Part shown: piece after piece, positions 1-8,226 of the stretch
How the letters are laid out: the number at the start of each line of letters is the position of its first letter
How positions within the stretch are numbered: the stretch's first letter is position 1
DNA from: Halothermothrix sp.
GTDB taxonomy: Bacteria; Bacillota; Halanaerobiia; DY22613
NCBI GenBank assembly: GCA_016841825.1
Contig: JAENYK010000001.1
Span: 310,001 to 374,000 of the forward strand
Direction of reading: 5' to 3'
Length of the DNA: 64,000 nucleotides
The notes under the pieces: model-generated
Databases searched by the model: none
Told to the model about the DNA's origin: nothing
The model's input: the letters and a program-made list of their open reading frames with translations, nothing else
Translations under genes and position numbers: made by a program

Positions 1-333
1 TACCGCTATTCCCAGACCAACTAAATCTTTGATAATCACTTGACCCGATTCGATCGGTGCTGAGACGATCAAACTACTAATCTCCTGCATCGCCTGGCCA
101 ATCCTCTCTTTAGGTATTGGTTTTATAGTTTTTACAGGTATCACTGCATAGACTCCACCTCTGACCCGAACTGTTGTCGTCAAAGTCCGGGTTGGATGAT
201 AGATCTCCTCTTCAGCATAACCTATCCCCCGCCGACACCGATTACCATGCACGGCTAAGATCTTCACTTCATCAAATTCTACATTAAGCAGACATCCACG
301 AGGACATTGAATACAGATCACTTCTCGCTGCAT
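1..333 (-). CDS. DUF1667 domain protein, third gene of the glycerol-3-phosphate oxidation operon (3' end off window)
   Basis: An open frame starts at ATG 331-333 behind a strong AGGAGG site and stays open to base 1, giving 111 visible residues. It begins MQREVICIQCPRGCLLNVEF and ends near IIKDLVGLGIAV at the window edge. The N-terminal CxxCxxGC motif and the later Cys of the NRCRRG segment match the DUF1667 family, usually about 120 residues, so only a few residues should be missing. In Clostridia and Halanaerobiales this family lies behind two FAD oxidoreductases related to GlpA/GlpB, which is the order seen here (15-base gap to the gene upstream). The Cys residues suggest a bound metal or Fe-S centre serving electron transfer; this is inference. 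The family assignment is quite sure, its biochemical role is not. Confidence 0.85.
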   Translation of the reverse strand, partial: MQREVICIQCPRGCLLNVEFDEVKILAVHGNRCRRGIGYAEEEIYHPTRTLTTTVRVRGGVYAVIPVKTIKPIPKERIGQAMQEISSLIVSAPIESGQVIIKDLVGLGIAV

Positions 334-348
334 TTGCAGACCTCCTTT

Positions 349-1623
349 TTAAGATACCTCTTTTATCACAACAGATAGTTTTCCAACTTGAATCATCTTC
401 TCCCAATTAGTGAAACTAACTGTAATCCGTATCATTTCTGCCGGTTTCAAAAATTTTTTCTTTGTACGATAGATCTCTTCTTTCCCAACCCAAAACTGTA
501 TCTCTCCTACACTCATAGGTTCTGTCACTCTGAAATAGAAATCTATCGGATCAGTGATCGGTTCCTGTATCTTTTGCGGTATAACGTAACGAACATTGTT
601 ACCTGGGCTGATTTCAATCTGTTCTCCCTGTACCCTCTGACTATCAATATACCTGGCTGCTGCTCTTCCGGCAAGATTTGCCTCTTCTGTCACATAATCT
701 ACCAGATCATGTACTTGCAGCACATTGCCACAGGCAAAAATTCCAGGAATACTCGTCTCCCGATTCTGATTAACTAGAGCACCTCCCGTTACCTTATCCA
801 ACCCTATCTCAGCCATACGGGTTAACTCATTCTCAGGTATCAATCCAACTGATAACAGCAAAGTGTCCACTGCTTGATAGCGTTCTGTTCCCGGTATTGG
901 AACCAGATTAGCATCAACTCTGGCGATAGTCACTCCTTCAATCCTCTCAAATCCATGAATCTGCACTACAGTATGACTCAACAACAGTGGTATCTGATAG
1001 TCTTCCAGACACTGAACGATATTTCTGGTCAATCCATTAGAATAAGGCATGATCTCCAATACACCTAACACCTGGGATCCTTCCAAAGTCATTCGCCTGG
1101 CCATAATAAGACCAATATCTCCAGATCCTAAAATCAAAACCTTTTTCCCCGGTAAATATCCCTCAATATTGATATATCGCTGAACAGTACCGGCGGTGAA
1201 TATGCCGGCTGGTCTACTGCCTGGAATTCTAATTGCCTCTCTTGTTCGCTCCCTACAGCCCATTGCCAGAACTACTGCTTTTGTCTGATAGATCACCATT
1301 CCATCAGTCCGATTTACTGCATAGACCCACTTTTCCTGTCCTTTAGCTGCAATTTCTAAAACCATTGTATTGGTTTTAATCTCAATTTTGGTTTCAGCTA
1401 CCCAATCTATAAACCGCTGAGCATATTCTGGTCCTGTCAATTCCTCCCCAAAATAATGTAAGCCAAATCCATTATGAATACACTGGTGGAGGATTCCGCC
1501 CAATTCTATATCACGTTCAATTAGAACAATGTTCTGAACTTTTTCTTCATCAGCCGCCAATGCTGCCGCCAATCCTGCAGGTCCGCCACCAATAACCACC
1601 AGGTCTACCTTCCTTTTTTGCAT
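349..1623 (-). CDS. FAD/NAD(P)-dependent pyridine nucleotide-disulfide oxidoreductase, GlpB-like partner
   Basis: A 424-residue protein with an N-terminal FAD Rossmann motif (GGGPAG at residues 12-17), a second NAD(P)-binding motif (GSGDIG, 166-171) and the FACGN segment near residue 300 that closes the FAD site. This is the layout of class II pyridine nucleotide-disulfide oxidoreductases. No redox-active CxxxxC pair is visible, so it is not a thioredoxin reductase. It starts 17 bases after the GlpA-like gene and is followed by the DUF1667 gene, so the three are probably one transcript. By family knowledge such trios oxidise glycerol 3-phosphate to dihydroxyacetone phosphate and pass electrons on to a soluble carrier; the exact acceptor cannot be read from sequence. 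HcnB-like amine oxidase subunits are close relatives and remain an alternative. Confidence 0.85.
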   Translation of the reverse strand: MQKRKVDLVVIGGGPAGLAAALAADEEKVQNIVLIERDIELGGILHQCIHNGFGLHYFGEELTGPEYAQRFIDWVAETKIEIKTNTMVLEIAAKGQEKWVYAVNRTDGMVIYQTKAVVLAMGCRERTREAIRIPGSRPAGIFTAGTVQRYINIEGYLPGKKVLILGSGDIGLIMARRMTLEGSQVLGVLEIMPYSNGLTRNIVQCLEDYQIPLLLSHTVVQIHGFERIEGVTIARVDANLVPIPGTERYQAVDTLLLSVGLIPENELTRMAEIGLDKVTGGALVNQNRETSIPGIFACGNVLQVHDLVDYVTEEANLAGRAAARYIDSQRVQGEQIEISPGNNVRYVIPQKIQEPITDPIDFYFRVTEPMSVGEIQFWVGKEEIYRTKKKFLKPAEMIRITVSFTNWEKMIQVGKLSVVIKEVS

Positions 1624-1640
1624 ATTACCCCCTTCCTTTC

Positions 1641-3089
1641 TTATTGGCCTTTGGTAACTCCACTAAGAATATAAGAATTTCCACCTTCTTTAGTAATCTC
1701 CAATTTCGACAGATTACTGTATTTAGCAATTAGATCCATAATCTTTGAACCGCAAAAACCTCCCTGACATCTACCCATTCCGGCACGAACTCGACGTTTA
1801 ATTCCACCCAGTGTTCTGGCCGGAAGCGGTCTAGTCAAAGCATCGACCACCTCTGCTTCTGTTACCTGCTCACAGCGGCAGATTATCTGCCCATAACGGG
1901 CATCCTGATCGATCAACCTGGCCTGTTCTTCTCGCGAAAGATCACTAAAACGGATAACAGGTTTCCGATAATACCCGAAACTCTTCTTAGGACGAAGAAT
2001 AATTCCATCCATCTCACCTATCAGTTGAACTACATATTCCCCTATAGCTGGTGCAGCAGTCAAACCTGGTGATTGAATACCGGCGACATGAATCAGTCTT
2101 TTACAGTTAGCTGAAGTTCTAATAAAAAAATCTTCTGTCTCTTTGATCACACTGCGTAATCCCGCAAAAAGATTGATTACTTCTCCTTTTTGTAGATTGG
2201 AAATTATCCTTTCTCCACCCAACATAACCTCTTCCAATCCTTTTCTGGTAGTCTGACGGTCTTCCCGACTGGTTATCTCTTCTGCATTAGGCCCTACCAA
2301 CAAATTACCGTCTACTGTAGGTGTCACCAGAATTCCCTTACTAACCTCAGTAGGCACTGAAAATAGAATATGATTGATAATATTTCCACAATTTCGATCA
2401 AACAGATAATATTCTCCTCGACGTGGAGTTATGGTAAATTCATAATCTCCAACCAGAGTGCCAACTTTGTCAGAATGCAGCCCTGCTGCATTGACTACTA
2501 CTTTACCTTGAAAAATTCTTTCGGTAGTTAATACTTCCATCCGACTCTCCTGTTCTCTAAGTCCTATCACCTCTGAATCCAGATAGATCCTCACACCGTT
2601 CAAAATTGCATTCTCCCCCAGAGCAAAGGTGAACTCATATGGAGAGATAATTCCCGCCTGCTTAGCCCATAGTGCAGCACACGCCTTATTATTAATTTCG
2701 GGTTCTAAGTCCATTACCTGCTCTTGATTCAACCAGCTTATAGCCGGAAGATTTAGTTTCTGTATTTGCACATATAAATTCTCCAATTTTGCAACCTCTG
2801 TAGAGGAATAAGCAACCACCAATGCACCAATCTGTTTAAAAGGTACATGTAAATTATTCATCAGTTTCGGGCCAATCTCCATCGCCCGTAAATGTAATTT
2901 ACCTTTTAACGTCTCAGGATTAACATTATACGGAGCATGGAATATTCCACTATTCGCTTTACTGGTTCCCGAGGCCAGGTCGCTTTCCTTCTCTAAAAGC
3001 ACTACATTCAGCTCATATTCAGCCAGTTTATGAGCAATGGCTGCTCCCACAACTCCCCCTCCAATTATAATTACATCATAGTCTTCCAT
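1641..3089 (-). CDS. GlpA-like FAD-dependent glycerol-3-phosphate dehydrogenase with C-terminal BFD-type Cys domain
   Basis: A DAO-family FAD oxidoreductase of 482 residues. The dinucleotide motif IIIGGGVVGAA lies at the N-terminus, and a four-Cys BFD-like [2Fe-2S] domain closes the protein (CRC and CQGGFC, about residues 404-446). This is the architecture of anaerobic GlpA and of LhgO-like oxidases with an added iron-sulfur domain. The longest frame opens at 3116, but the better start is ATG 3087-3089, preceded by GAGGGGTG; the upstream stretch is that binding site. It is the first gene of the operon and sits behind a promoter and a leader terminator that GlpP probably relieves. Substrate is inferred as glycerol 3-phosphate from context: GlpP is encoded 2 kb upstream. 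Confidence 0.88.
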   Translation of the reverse strand: MEDYDVIIIGGGVVGAAIAHKLAEYELNVVLLEKESDLASGTSKANSGIFHAPYNVNPETLKGKLHLRAMEIGPKLMNNLHVPFKQIGALVVAYSSTEVAKLENLYVQIQKLNLPAISWLNQEQVMDLEPEINNKACAALWAKQAGIISPYEFTFALGENAILNGVRIYLDSEVIGLREQESRMEVLTTERIFQGKVVVNAAGLHSDKVGTLVGDYEFTITPRRGEYYLFDRNCGNIINHILFSVPTEVSKGILVTPTVDGNLLVGPNAEEITSREDRQTTRKGLEEVMLGGERIISNLQKGEVINLFAGLRSVIKETEDFFIRTSANCKRLIHVAGIQSPGLTAAPAIGEYVVQLIGEMDGIILRPKKSFGYYRKPVIRFSDLSREEQARLIDQDARYGQIICRCEQVTEAEVVDALTRPLPARTLGGIKRRVRAGMGRCQGGFCGSKIMDLIAKYSNLSKLEITKEGGNSYILSGVTKGQ

Positions 3090-3145
3090 AGCTACACCCC
3101 TCTTTCTCAAATTCACTTTAACTCAATCCCATACGTTTCCCAAAT

Positions 3146-3202
3146 AAAAAGACCACATTCACGTAAAAGGACATACTAATCCTTTAATACATGAATGTGG
3201 TC
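3146..3202 (-). terminator. Leader terminator/attenuator in the 5' UTR of the glp operon, probable GlpP target
   Basis: Arms at 3151-3171 and 3181-3202 pair almost perfectly (GACCACATTCA with TGAATGTGGTC, then GTA and AGGA) and, read on the minus strand, are followed by a run of U at 3150-3146. The hairpin lies between the promoter at 3254-3283 and the start codon at 3089, so it would stop transcription before the coding region. Bacillus subtilis glpD has such a leader terminator, overcome by GlpP with glycerol 3-phosphate. GlpP is encoded in this window at 5140-5712. Confidence 0.8.
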
Positions 3203-3253
3203 TCTCCTCATCTCCGCCACACACTGCATTTTCTATAATATTGACTTACTTTT

Positions 3254-3283
3254 ATTATACCATACCTTCCTTCCAAATGATAA
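3254..3283 (-). promoter_or_regulatory. Promoter of the glp operon
   Basis: On the minus strand TTATCA (3278-3283) and TATAAT (3254-3259) are separated by 18 bases. Transcription would start near 3247, giving a leader of about 155 bases that contains the attenuator hairpin. Confidence 0.65.
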
Positions 3284-3317
3284 TCTCTTATAAATAAATT
3301 TTCTAACATCCTACCAA

Positions 3318-3379
3318 CAAAAAACCATATCCATATACAGAAAATTTTCGGGTCTTCAAACCTCTGCATACAGATATGG
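3318..3379 (-). terminator. Terminator of the antiporter gene
   Basis: Arms 3325-3340 and 3364-3379 pair imperfectly (CCATATC / GATATGG core plus TAT and CAG). On the minus strand they are followed by a U run at 3324-3318, so this ends the GlpP / P-II-like / antiporter transcript before the glp promoter. Confidence 0.7.
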
Positions 3380-3421
3380 CTTTATCTGGTATAATTCAAA
3401 AAGATAAATAAGTTCAACAAG

Positions 3422-4633
3422 TTATATGCTGGTAGAAATATCCCTGATATTCCGTTTATTATCGTGAGGAATCTCACCAGCCATCTCCAGAGCTTTTCTA
3501 GAAAATACTGGGCCAAGCAGCTCAGAGATTACCACTGAAGTTAAAACAATGTTTAAAAGTAACTTGCCACCTTCAGGATAAATTCGCTGAGCTACCATGG
3601 TCAAACCTACAACCACACCGGCTTGAGGCATTAACCCCCATCCCAGATATTTCTTAACCACAGGTAAAGCTCTGCCAATCTGACCACCTGCGTATGCACC
3701 ACTAACTTTACCAGCCATTCTGGTAACTACATATGCCAGACCAACCAGTCCTACCTGACCTAACATTCCAACCTCCAGACTGGCACCAGCCAGAGCGAAA
3801 AAAGCCACAAAAATTGGAATCTCGATCCCTTCGATCAGGTTAAAGATCTTCCGACGTCTAGGACTGGTATTAACCAGAATAGCTCCAACTACCATATTTG
3901 CCAGAATAGCAGAAAGTCCCCAGTGATACGCTAATCCAGCAGTCAGGAAAACTATCCCTAAAGTGTAAGTTAATAATGTTTGATTTTTATTAGATCGCCG
4001 TGCGATATAGGCTAAAATAAATCCTGACACTGCTCCTAGCAGAAGTGAATAGAAAATTTCAATAAAAGGTGCACTAATCAAATGTCCCATCGAAGCACCT
4101 TTCTCTCCTCCAACCACTACTTTCGCCACAGCTGCCATTAGCCCAAAAACGATAACACCTAATGCGTCATCCAATGCAACGATTGCCAATAGGCTTTCAG
4201 TTACCGGCCCTCTGGCCCTGGCTTCTTTGACTACCGCCACAGTAGCAGCTGGTGCAGTAGCTGTAGCCAACCCACCTAAAAGTAAGGCAATAGGTAGTGG
4301 CTGCCCCAATAAAAGCATAATGCCACAGACAAGAGCTGCAGCTCCTAAGATCTCCATTACTCCAATCCACATAATACTCTTACCCAATTTTCGTAGTGTT
4401 TTAATCTCCATCTCTCCCCCGATTACCAGAGCAATCACCCCCAGGGCGATAGAGTTAATAGGATTTAAGTATTCTATAGATTCAACTGAGACCAATTTAA
4501 GAATGGCAGGACCTACTACTAAACCCGCAAGAATATACCCAGTTACAGCAGGTAATTTAAAACGATTAATCAAAATACCCCCAAATAATCCTGCCAAAAG
4601 CAGGACACCAAGCGGTTCCACTAAATTTTCCAC
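3422..4633 (-). CDS. Cation:proton antiporter, CPA2 (KefB/NapA-like) membrane domain
   Basis: A 403-residue protein made almost entirely of hydrophobic segments (about 12 helices), with the Na+/H+ exchanger family look: an N-terminal GYILAGLVVGP helix, a VIGGEMEIKTL segment, and an LDDALGVIVFG helix holding the paired aspartates typical of electrogenic exchangers. No RCK/TrkA-N or TrkA-C regulatory domain follows, unlike KefB/KefC. Instead a separate P-II-like protein is encoded 51 bases upstream on the same strand, suggesting that nucleotide sensing is supplied in trans. Exchange of Na+ or K+ for H+ is family knowledge; the ion cannot be chosen from sequence. Confidence 0.9.
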   Translation of the reverse strand: MENLVEPLGVLLLAGLFGGILINRFKLPAVTGYILAGLVVGPAILKLVSVESIEYLNPINSIALGVIALVIGGEMEIKTLRKLGKSIMWIGVMEILGAAALVCGIMLLLGQPLPIALLLGGLATATAPAATVAVVKEARARGPVTESLLAIVALDDALGVIVFGLMAAVAKVVVGGEKGASMGHLISAPFIEIFYSLLLGAVSGFILAYIARRSNKNQTLLTYTLGIVFLTAGLAYHWGLSAILANMVVGAILVNTSPRRRKIFNLIEGIEIPIFVAFFALAGASLEVGMLGQVGLVGLAYVVTRMAGKVSGAYAGGQIGRALPVVKKYLGWGLMPQAGVVVGLTMVAQRIYPEGGKLLLNIVLTSVVISELLGPVFSRKALEMAGEIPHDNKRNIRDISTSI

Positions 4634-4684
4634 TACTATTCGCCTCCCAAGAGCGTTGAAATTAGAAATAACTTACTTCTATAC

Positions 4685-5017
4685 TCAATTAGTAAGACCC
4701 CTAACAATACCCAGGGGTATAGTAAAAATTACTGCAGTATGGGGGTCATTTACATCTCCGACAATCTGTTCACCAACCTCAATCGCTCTCTCCAGTGTTT
4801 GTGGATCTTCCACAATAGAAAAGATTGTCTTATTATGCTTCTTACGACCATCTGCAATCTTACTAAGTTTACCGAAAATAGATAAATTCTCATTAAAAAG
4901 ATGACCCGAACCATAACTATCAACTACAGTAACACCTTTGATTCCGATATCAACAAACGCTTCAAAAATCTCATCCAAATCTTTTTCTCTATCTACCACC
5001 ATAACTAATAATTGCAC
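4685..5017 (-). CDS. P-II-like signalling protein linked to the antiporter
   Basis: A protein of about 110 residues with a beta-alpha-beta ferredoxin-like pattern and the phrase GIKGVTVVDSYGSGHL, typical of P-II-like proteins. It lacks the uridylylated Tyr loop of GlnB/GlnK. The open frame extends upstream to 5161 and overlaps glpP, but a GTG at 5015-5017 directly follows the strong site GGAGGTGAGGG, and the upstream stretch reads poorly as protein, so the GTG is taken as start. P-II-like proteins such as SbtB bind adenylyl nucleotides and gate neighbouring transporters. Placement just before the antiporter suggests the same here; no binding residue is proven. Confidence 0.8.
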   Translation of the reverse strand: MQLLVMVVDREKDLDEIFEAFVDIGIKGVTVVDSYGSGHLFNENLSIFGKLSKIADGRKKHNKTIFSIVEDPQTLERAIEVGEQIVGDVNDPHTAVIFTIPLGIVRGLTN

Positions 5018-5042
5018 ATCCCTCACCTCCTCAATCCAGCCT

Positions 5043-5076
5043 TTGGGGCAAAATTTCCCGTCTCCTTCAGCCCCAA
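5043..5076 (-). other. Short GC-rich hairpin between glpP and the P-II-like gene
   Basis: TTGGGGC (5043-5049) and GCCCCAA (5070-5076) form a perfect 7-bp stem with a 20-base loop. It lies about 25 bases upstream of the P-II-like start and has no U run after it, so it is not an obvious terminator. It may be an mRNA processing or stabilising element, or a control hairpin; no known riboswitch class was recognised. Confidence 0.4.
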
Positions 5077-5139
5077 TATTTACATTAATTCGTATTGAAA
5101 ATGAATAATCCTCTTTACAAATAAAAAAATTTTTAGAAT

Positions 5140-5712
5140 TTATTTGGAGGTGTATTTCCATAATTCTGCATCACTCGTAGAAATAGCGAGAACATTATTT
5201 TTTAGCAGAATCTGAATATCCTCAATGCTAGTAACCAATCCCCCTGCAATTATTGGAATACCCAGATGTCGGAGTGCAGCTTTTATCTGAGGGATAACAA
5301 TTCCGGGTAAGATCTCCACTAAATCAGGTTGAGATTCTTTGATCATCGCCTTTCCAGTATCAATTGCTGCAGAATCAACAATAAATAATCTTTGGATCGT
5401 TATCAGAGCAAACTCTTTGGCATATTTGATCAAATGGTTTTTCGTAGTTATTATCCCATCAATCCCCAATACATCAGCTAGATATTTAATCCCTTCCCGA
5501 TCACGGCCAATTCCGTGGGCCAGATCCAGATGAACAAAGACTAGTTTATCATTCTCCTGAGCCCACTGAACAAAGCTGTTAACCTCTGAAATTCCTACAT
5601 TTAGGAGAAAAATTAAATCCACATTATCTAGTGGAATCCTTGTCAGATCTGCCAAATTTTTAACCGCCGGAATTAACGGATGCTTTTGCAATAGATGTTC
5701 AATATAAGACAT
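5140..5712 (-). CDS. glpP: Glycerol-3-phosphate-responsive antiterminator GlpP
   Basis: A protein of 190 residues, the usual GlpP length. It carries the family segments FVHLDLAHGIGRD, DGIITTKNHLIKYAKE, TIQRLFIVDS, EILPGIVIPQI, GGLV and AISTSDAELW, which form the TIM-barrel ligand site. In Bacillus subtilis GlpP binds glycerol 3-phosphate, then the glpD leader mRNA, and prevents termination. A leader terminator of the expected kind lies before the GlpA-like gene at 3146-3202. GlpP is first in a minus-strand run with the P-II-like gene and the antiporter, separated from its presumed target operon by a terminator. Confidence 0.93.
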   Translation of the reverse strand: MSYIEHLLQKHPLIPAVKNLADLTRIPLDNVDLIFLLNVGISEVNSFVQWAQENDKLVFVHLDLAHGIGRDREGIKYLADVLGIDGIITTKNHLIKYAKEFALITIQRLFIVDSAAIDTGKAMIKESQPDLVEILPGIVIPQIKAALRHLGIPIIAGGLVTSIEDIQILLKNNVLAISTSDAELWKYTSK

Positions 5713-5852
5713 TATTCTTTATCCTCCTTTGTTTACGACCAGGTTAACCAATCGACTCTAACCTATTCGCCAGATTTCGTTTTTATTCCTCCCAATTAAA
5801 CTGGATAAATTTACATATAAGCAAGGCGCCTTATCCAGGACGCCTTATCGCT

Positions 5853-8210
5853 TTATTTGACAATCTTAATCTCGTATTTTTCCCCAACAGATAGAGTAAT
5901 AATTAACTTATCGGCAGTATAAATTATCTCCTCCTCAACCTCATTAATCAGTACTTTCTGAGCTTTAATGTCACCGATATGCAAAATATAATCTTTCACC
6001 CCATCAACATATTCACGCTGCAAATCAGTAATAGTTATCACCAGAGACTCAACATTATCTTGCAAAGTAAAACCAGTTTGATTATATTCTCCATGCAAAT
6101 ATGCCATCGTCTCGCCATCGTCCTCATAATATTCATACTCCCCATTACCAGGATAGATCTCCAGATACAAATTCTCCATCTTTTTCTCACCAATATAATT
6201 AACTGGTTCATAGTTAGGGATTACACTACCAGCCTTCACAAATAGAGGCAGCACATCCAGTGGTGCAAAAAATACCATATGCTGCTCACCCATATACTTA
6301 TCTCCTGTAAAATAATCATACCATTCACCTGCCGGCAGATATATATGGCGATAATTAGTTCCTGGTGTAATCACTGGAGCAACCAGAAGACTTGATCCAA
6401 ACATAAACTGATCGTAAATCTGATAAACTTCAGGGTCATTGGGATATTCTAAAACTAAAGGCCGCATTATCGGAAGTCCTGATCTACTGGCTTCAACAAA
6501 AACATTATAGATATATGGCATAAGTTTATATCTCAGTCGAATATATTTGCGGTTAATCTCTTTAGTTTCCATATCAAAAGCCCACGGCTCCTGATCTTTA
6601 GTTCCCTTACTAGAATGATTTCTAAAAAATGGTGTAAAACAGCCAACCTGAACCCAACGGGAGAGCAGTTCAGGTGTACAATCATATTGAAAACCACCTA
6701 CATCTGTCCCAACAAAAGCCACTCCTGACATTCCCAGATTCATGCACATAGGCAGAGACATCTCCAAATGATCCCAAAAACTGTGATTATCCCCGGTCCA
6801 GAGAGCACTATACTTCTGAATCCCGGCGTAAGCTGCACGGGTCAGCACAAAAGGACGCTTTTGACTCAATTTACTCAAACCTTGATAAGTGGCCTTAGAC
6901 ATCATTAAACCATACACATTATGCATCTCATCATGAGTGGCCTGTCTGCCATCATTCTGATGAAGATTGGTGAGGGGCATGGTTTTTACTTCTTCAGGCT
7001 CCCGATCTTCACTGGGAATTGTGAAAATAGCAGGTTCATTCATATCATTCCAGATTCCTGCGACTCCAGCATCTAACAGGCTTTTATGCAGACTTCCCCA
7101 CCAATCTCTAACCTCTTCAGCAGTAAAATCCGGAAAAATGCAATCTCCAGGCCAGACTTTTCCGACATAGGGAATACCATCTTTATCTCGAACATAATAC
7201 CCTTTCTGTAATGCCTCCCGATACACAGAATATCCGCTATCTTTTTTGACTCCAGGGTCAACAATGGTGACCACTTTAAATCCCATCTCTCCTAATTCAG
7301 TCAACATTTTTGTCGGGTTTGAAAATTTTTCCTCATCCCAGGTAAAAACTCGAAATCCATCCATATAATCAATATCAAGATAGATTACATCACAAGGAAT
7401 CTCCTGCTCTCTCATCATGGTAGCAATCTCTTTAACCTGACTGTCAGGGCAATAACTCCATCGACACTGCTGATAACCCAATACCCACAGAGGAGGAAGA
7501 TTCATTCTTCCAGTAAGATAAGTATAATTCTGCATAACTTCTTTTATCTCTGGACCATAGATAAAATAGTAATCCAAATTACCACCGTCAGCAGCAAAAG
7601 AATAATATTCCGGGGAGCTTTTACCCATATCAAAATACGTCTTATATGTATTATCGAAAAAGATACCATAAGCCTCCCCCCGATTAAAACCAACAAAGAA
7701 AGGAATTGATTTGTATAATGCATGGATACTAGGGACATGAGGTTCTGGAATATCGCTACACCACATCTCCATCTCTTCTCCCGCTTTGTCCAAAAAGCCA
7801 GTTTTTTCACCAAACCCATAAAAATGTTCGTCAGAATTCAATTTTTTACATACCGAAACAGATTTAACATTAACAATATCACTTTTTTCTTCAATAGAAG
7901 GTAAATAATCTTCATTAATAACTTTACCAGTAACATCTTTAAAAATTAATCTAAAAGGATTTTTAACCTCTACAGTCAAAGCAGAAGAACTAATCATCAA
8001 CTCTTGATCATCTAAAACCACCAGGTCAATCTGAGCTATCTTATTCTGCAAATCTTCAATCGCTTTTGAAACCTGTTCAGATCGTTCAATAGGTGCAAAT
8101 ATATTTACTATTCTCTCATTAATAAACTTAAGGGTTACTTCTCCCCCAATTGTGCTAATTTTGAAGCTGTTTCCACTTCTTGTATACCCCAAAACCTCTC
8201 CAAAAAACAT
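5853..8210 (-). CDS. Glycoside hydrolase family 31 alpha-glucosidase
   Basis: A GH31 enzyme of 785 residues: N-terminal beta-sandwich (about 1-230), catalytic barrel (about 235-580) and C-terminal beta domains. The nucleophile motif GIWNDMNEP places the catalytic Asp at about residue 389, and the WTGDN motif places the acid/base Asp at about 474. There is no signal peptide, so it should act in the cytoplasm on short alpha-glucosides; alpha-xylosidase activity cannot be excluded. The longest frame opens at 8234 inside the preceding gene, but ATG 8208-8210 follows GAGGAGGTAAAGGAC and is chosen. It starts 16 bases after the HExxH protein gene, so the two are probably cotranscribed. A weak hairpin follows at about 5823-5850. 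Confidence 0.92.
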   Translation of the reverse strand: MFFGEVLGYTRSGNSFKISTIGGEVTLKFINERIVNIFAPIERSEQVSKAIEDLQNKIAQIDLVVLDDQELMISSSALTVEVKNPFRLIFKDVTGKVINEDYLPSIEEKSDIVNVKSVSVCKKLNSDEHFYGFGEKTGFLDKAGEEMEMWCSDIPEPHVPSIHALYKSIPFFVGFNRGEAYGIFFDNTYKTYFDMGKSSPEYYSFAADGGNLDYYFIYGPEIKEVMQNYTYLTGRMNLPPLWVLGYQQCRWSYCPDSQVKEIATMMREQEIPCDVIYLDIDYMDGFRVFTWDEEKFSNPTKMLTELGEMGFKVVTIVDPGVKKDSGYSVYREALQKGYYVRDKDGIPYVGKVWPGDCIFPDFTAEEVRDWWGSLHKSLLDAGVAGIWNDMNEPAIFTIPSEDREPEEVKTMPLTNLHQNDGRQATHDEMHNVYGLMMSKATYQGLSKLSQKRPFVLTRAAYAGIQKYSALWTGDNHSFWDHLEMSLPMCMNLGMSGVAFVGTDVGGFQYDCTPELLSRWVQVGCFTPFFRNHSSKGTKDQEPWAFDMETKEINRKYIRLRYKLMPYIYNVFVEASRSGLPIMRPLVLEYPNDPEVYQIYDQFMFGSSLLVAPVITPGTNYRHIYLPAGEWYDYFTGDKYMGEQHMVFFAPLDVLPLFVKAGSVIPNYEPVNYIGEKKMENLYLEIYPGNGEYEYYEDDGETMAYLHGEYNQTGFTLQDNVESLVITITDLQREYVDGVKDYILHIGDIKAQKVLINEVEEEIIYTADKLIITLSVGEKYEIKIVK

Positions 8211-8226
8211 GTCCTTTACCTCCTCA

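Noticed and set aside
388-777. Plus-strand 129-codon frame
   Set aside because: It lies wholly inside the well-supported FAD oxidoreductase gene on the other strand and resembles no protein.
4227-4904. Plus-strand 225-codon frame
   Set aside because: Antisense to the antiporter and P-II-like genes, with proline/serine-rich composition typical of shadow frames.
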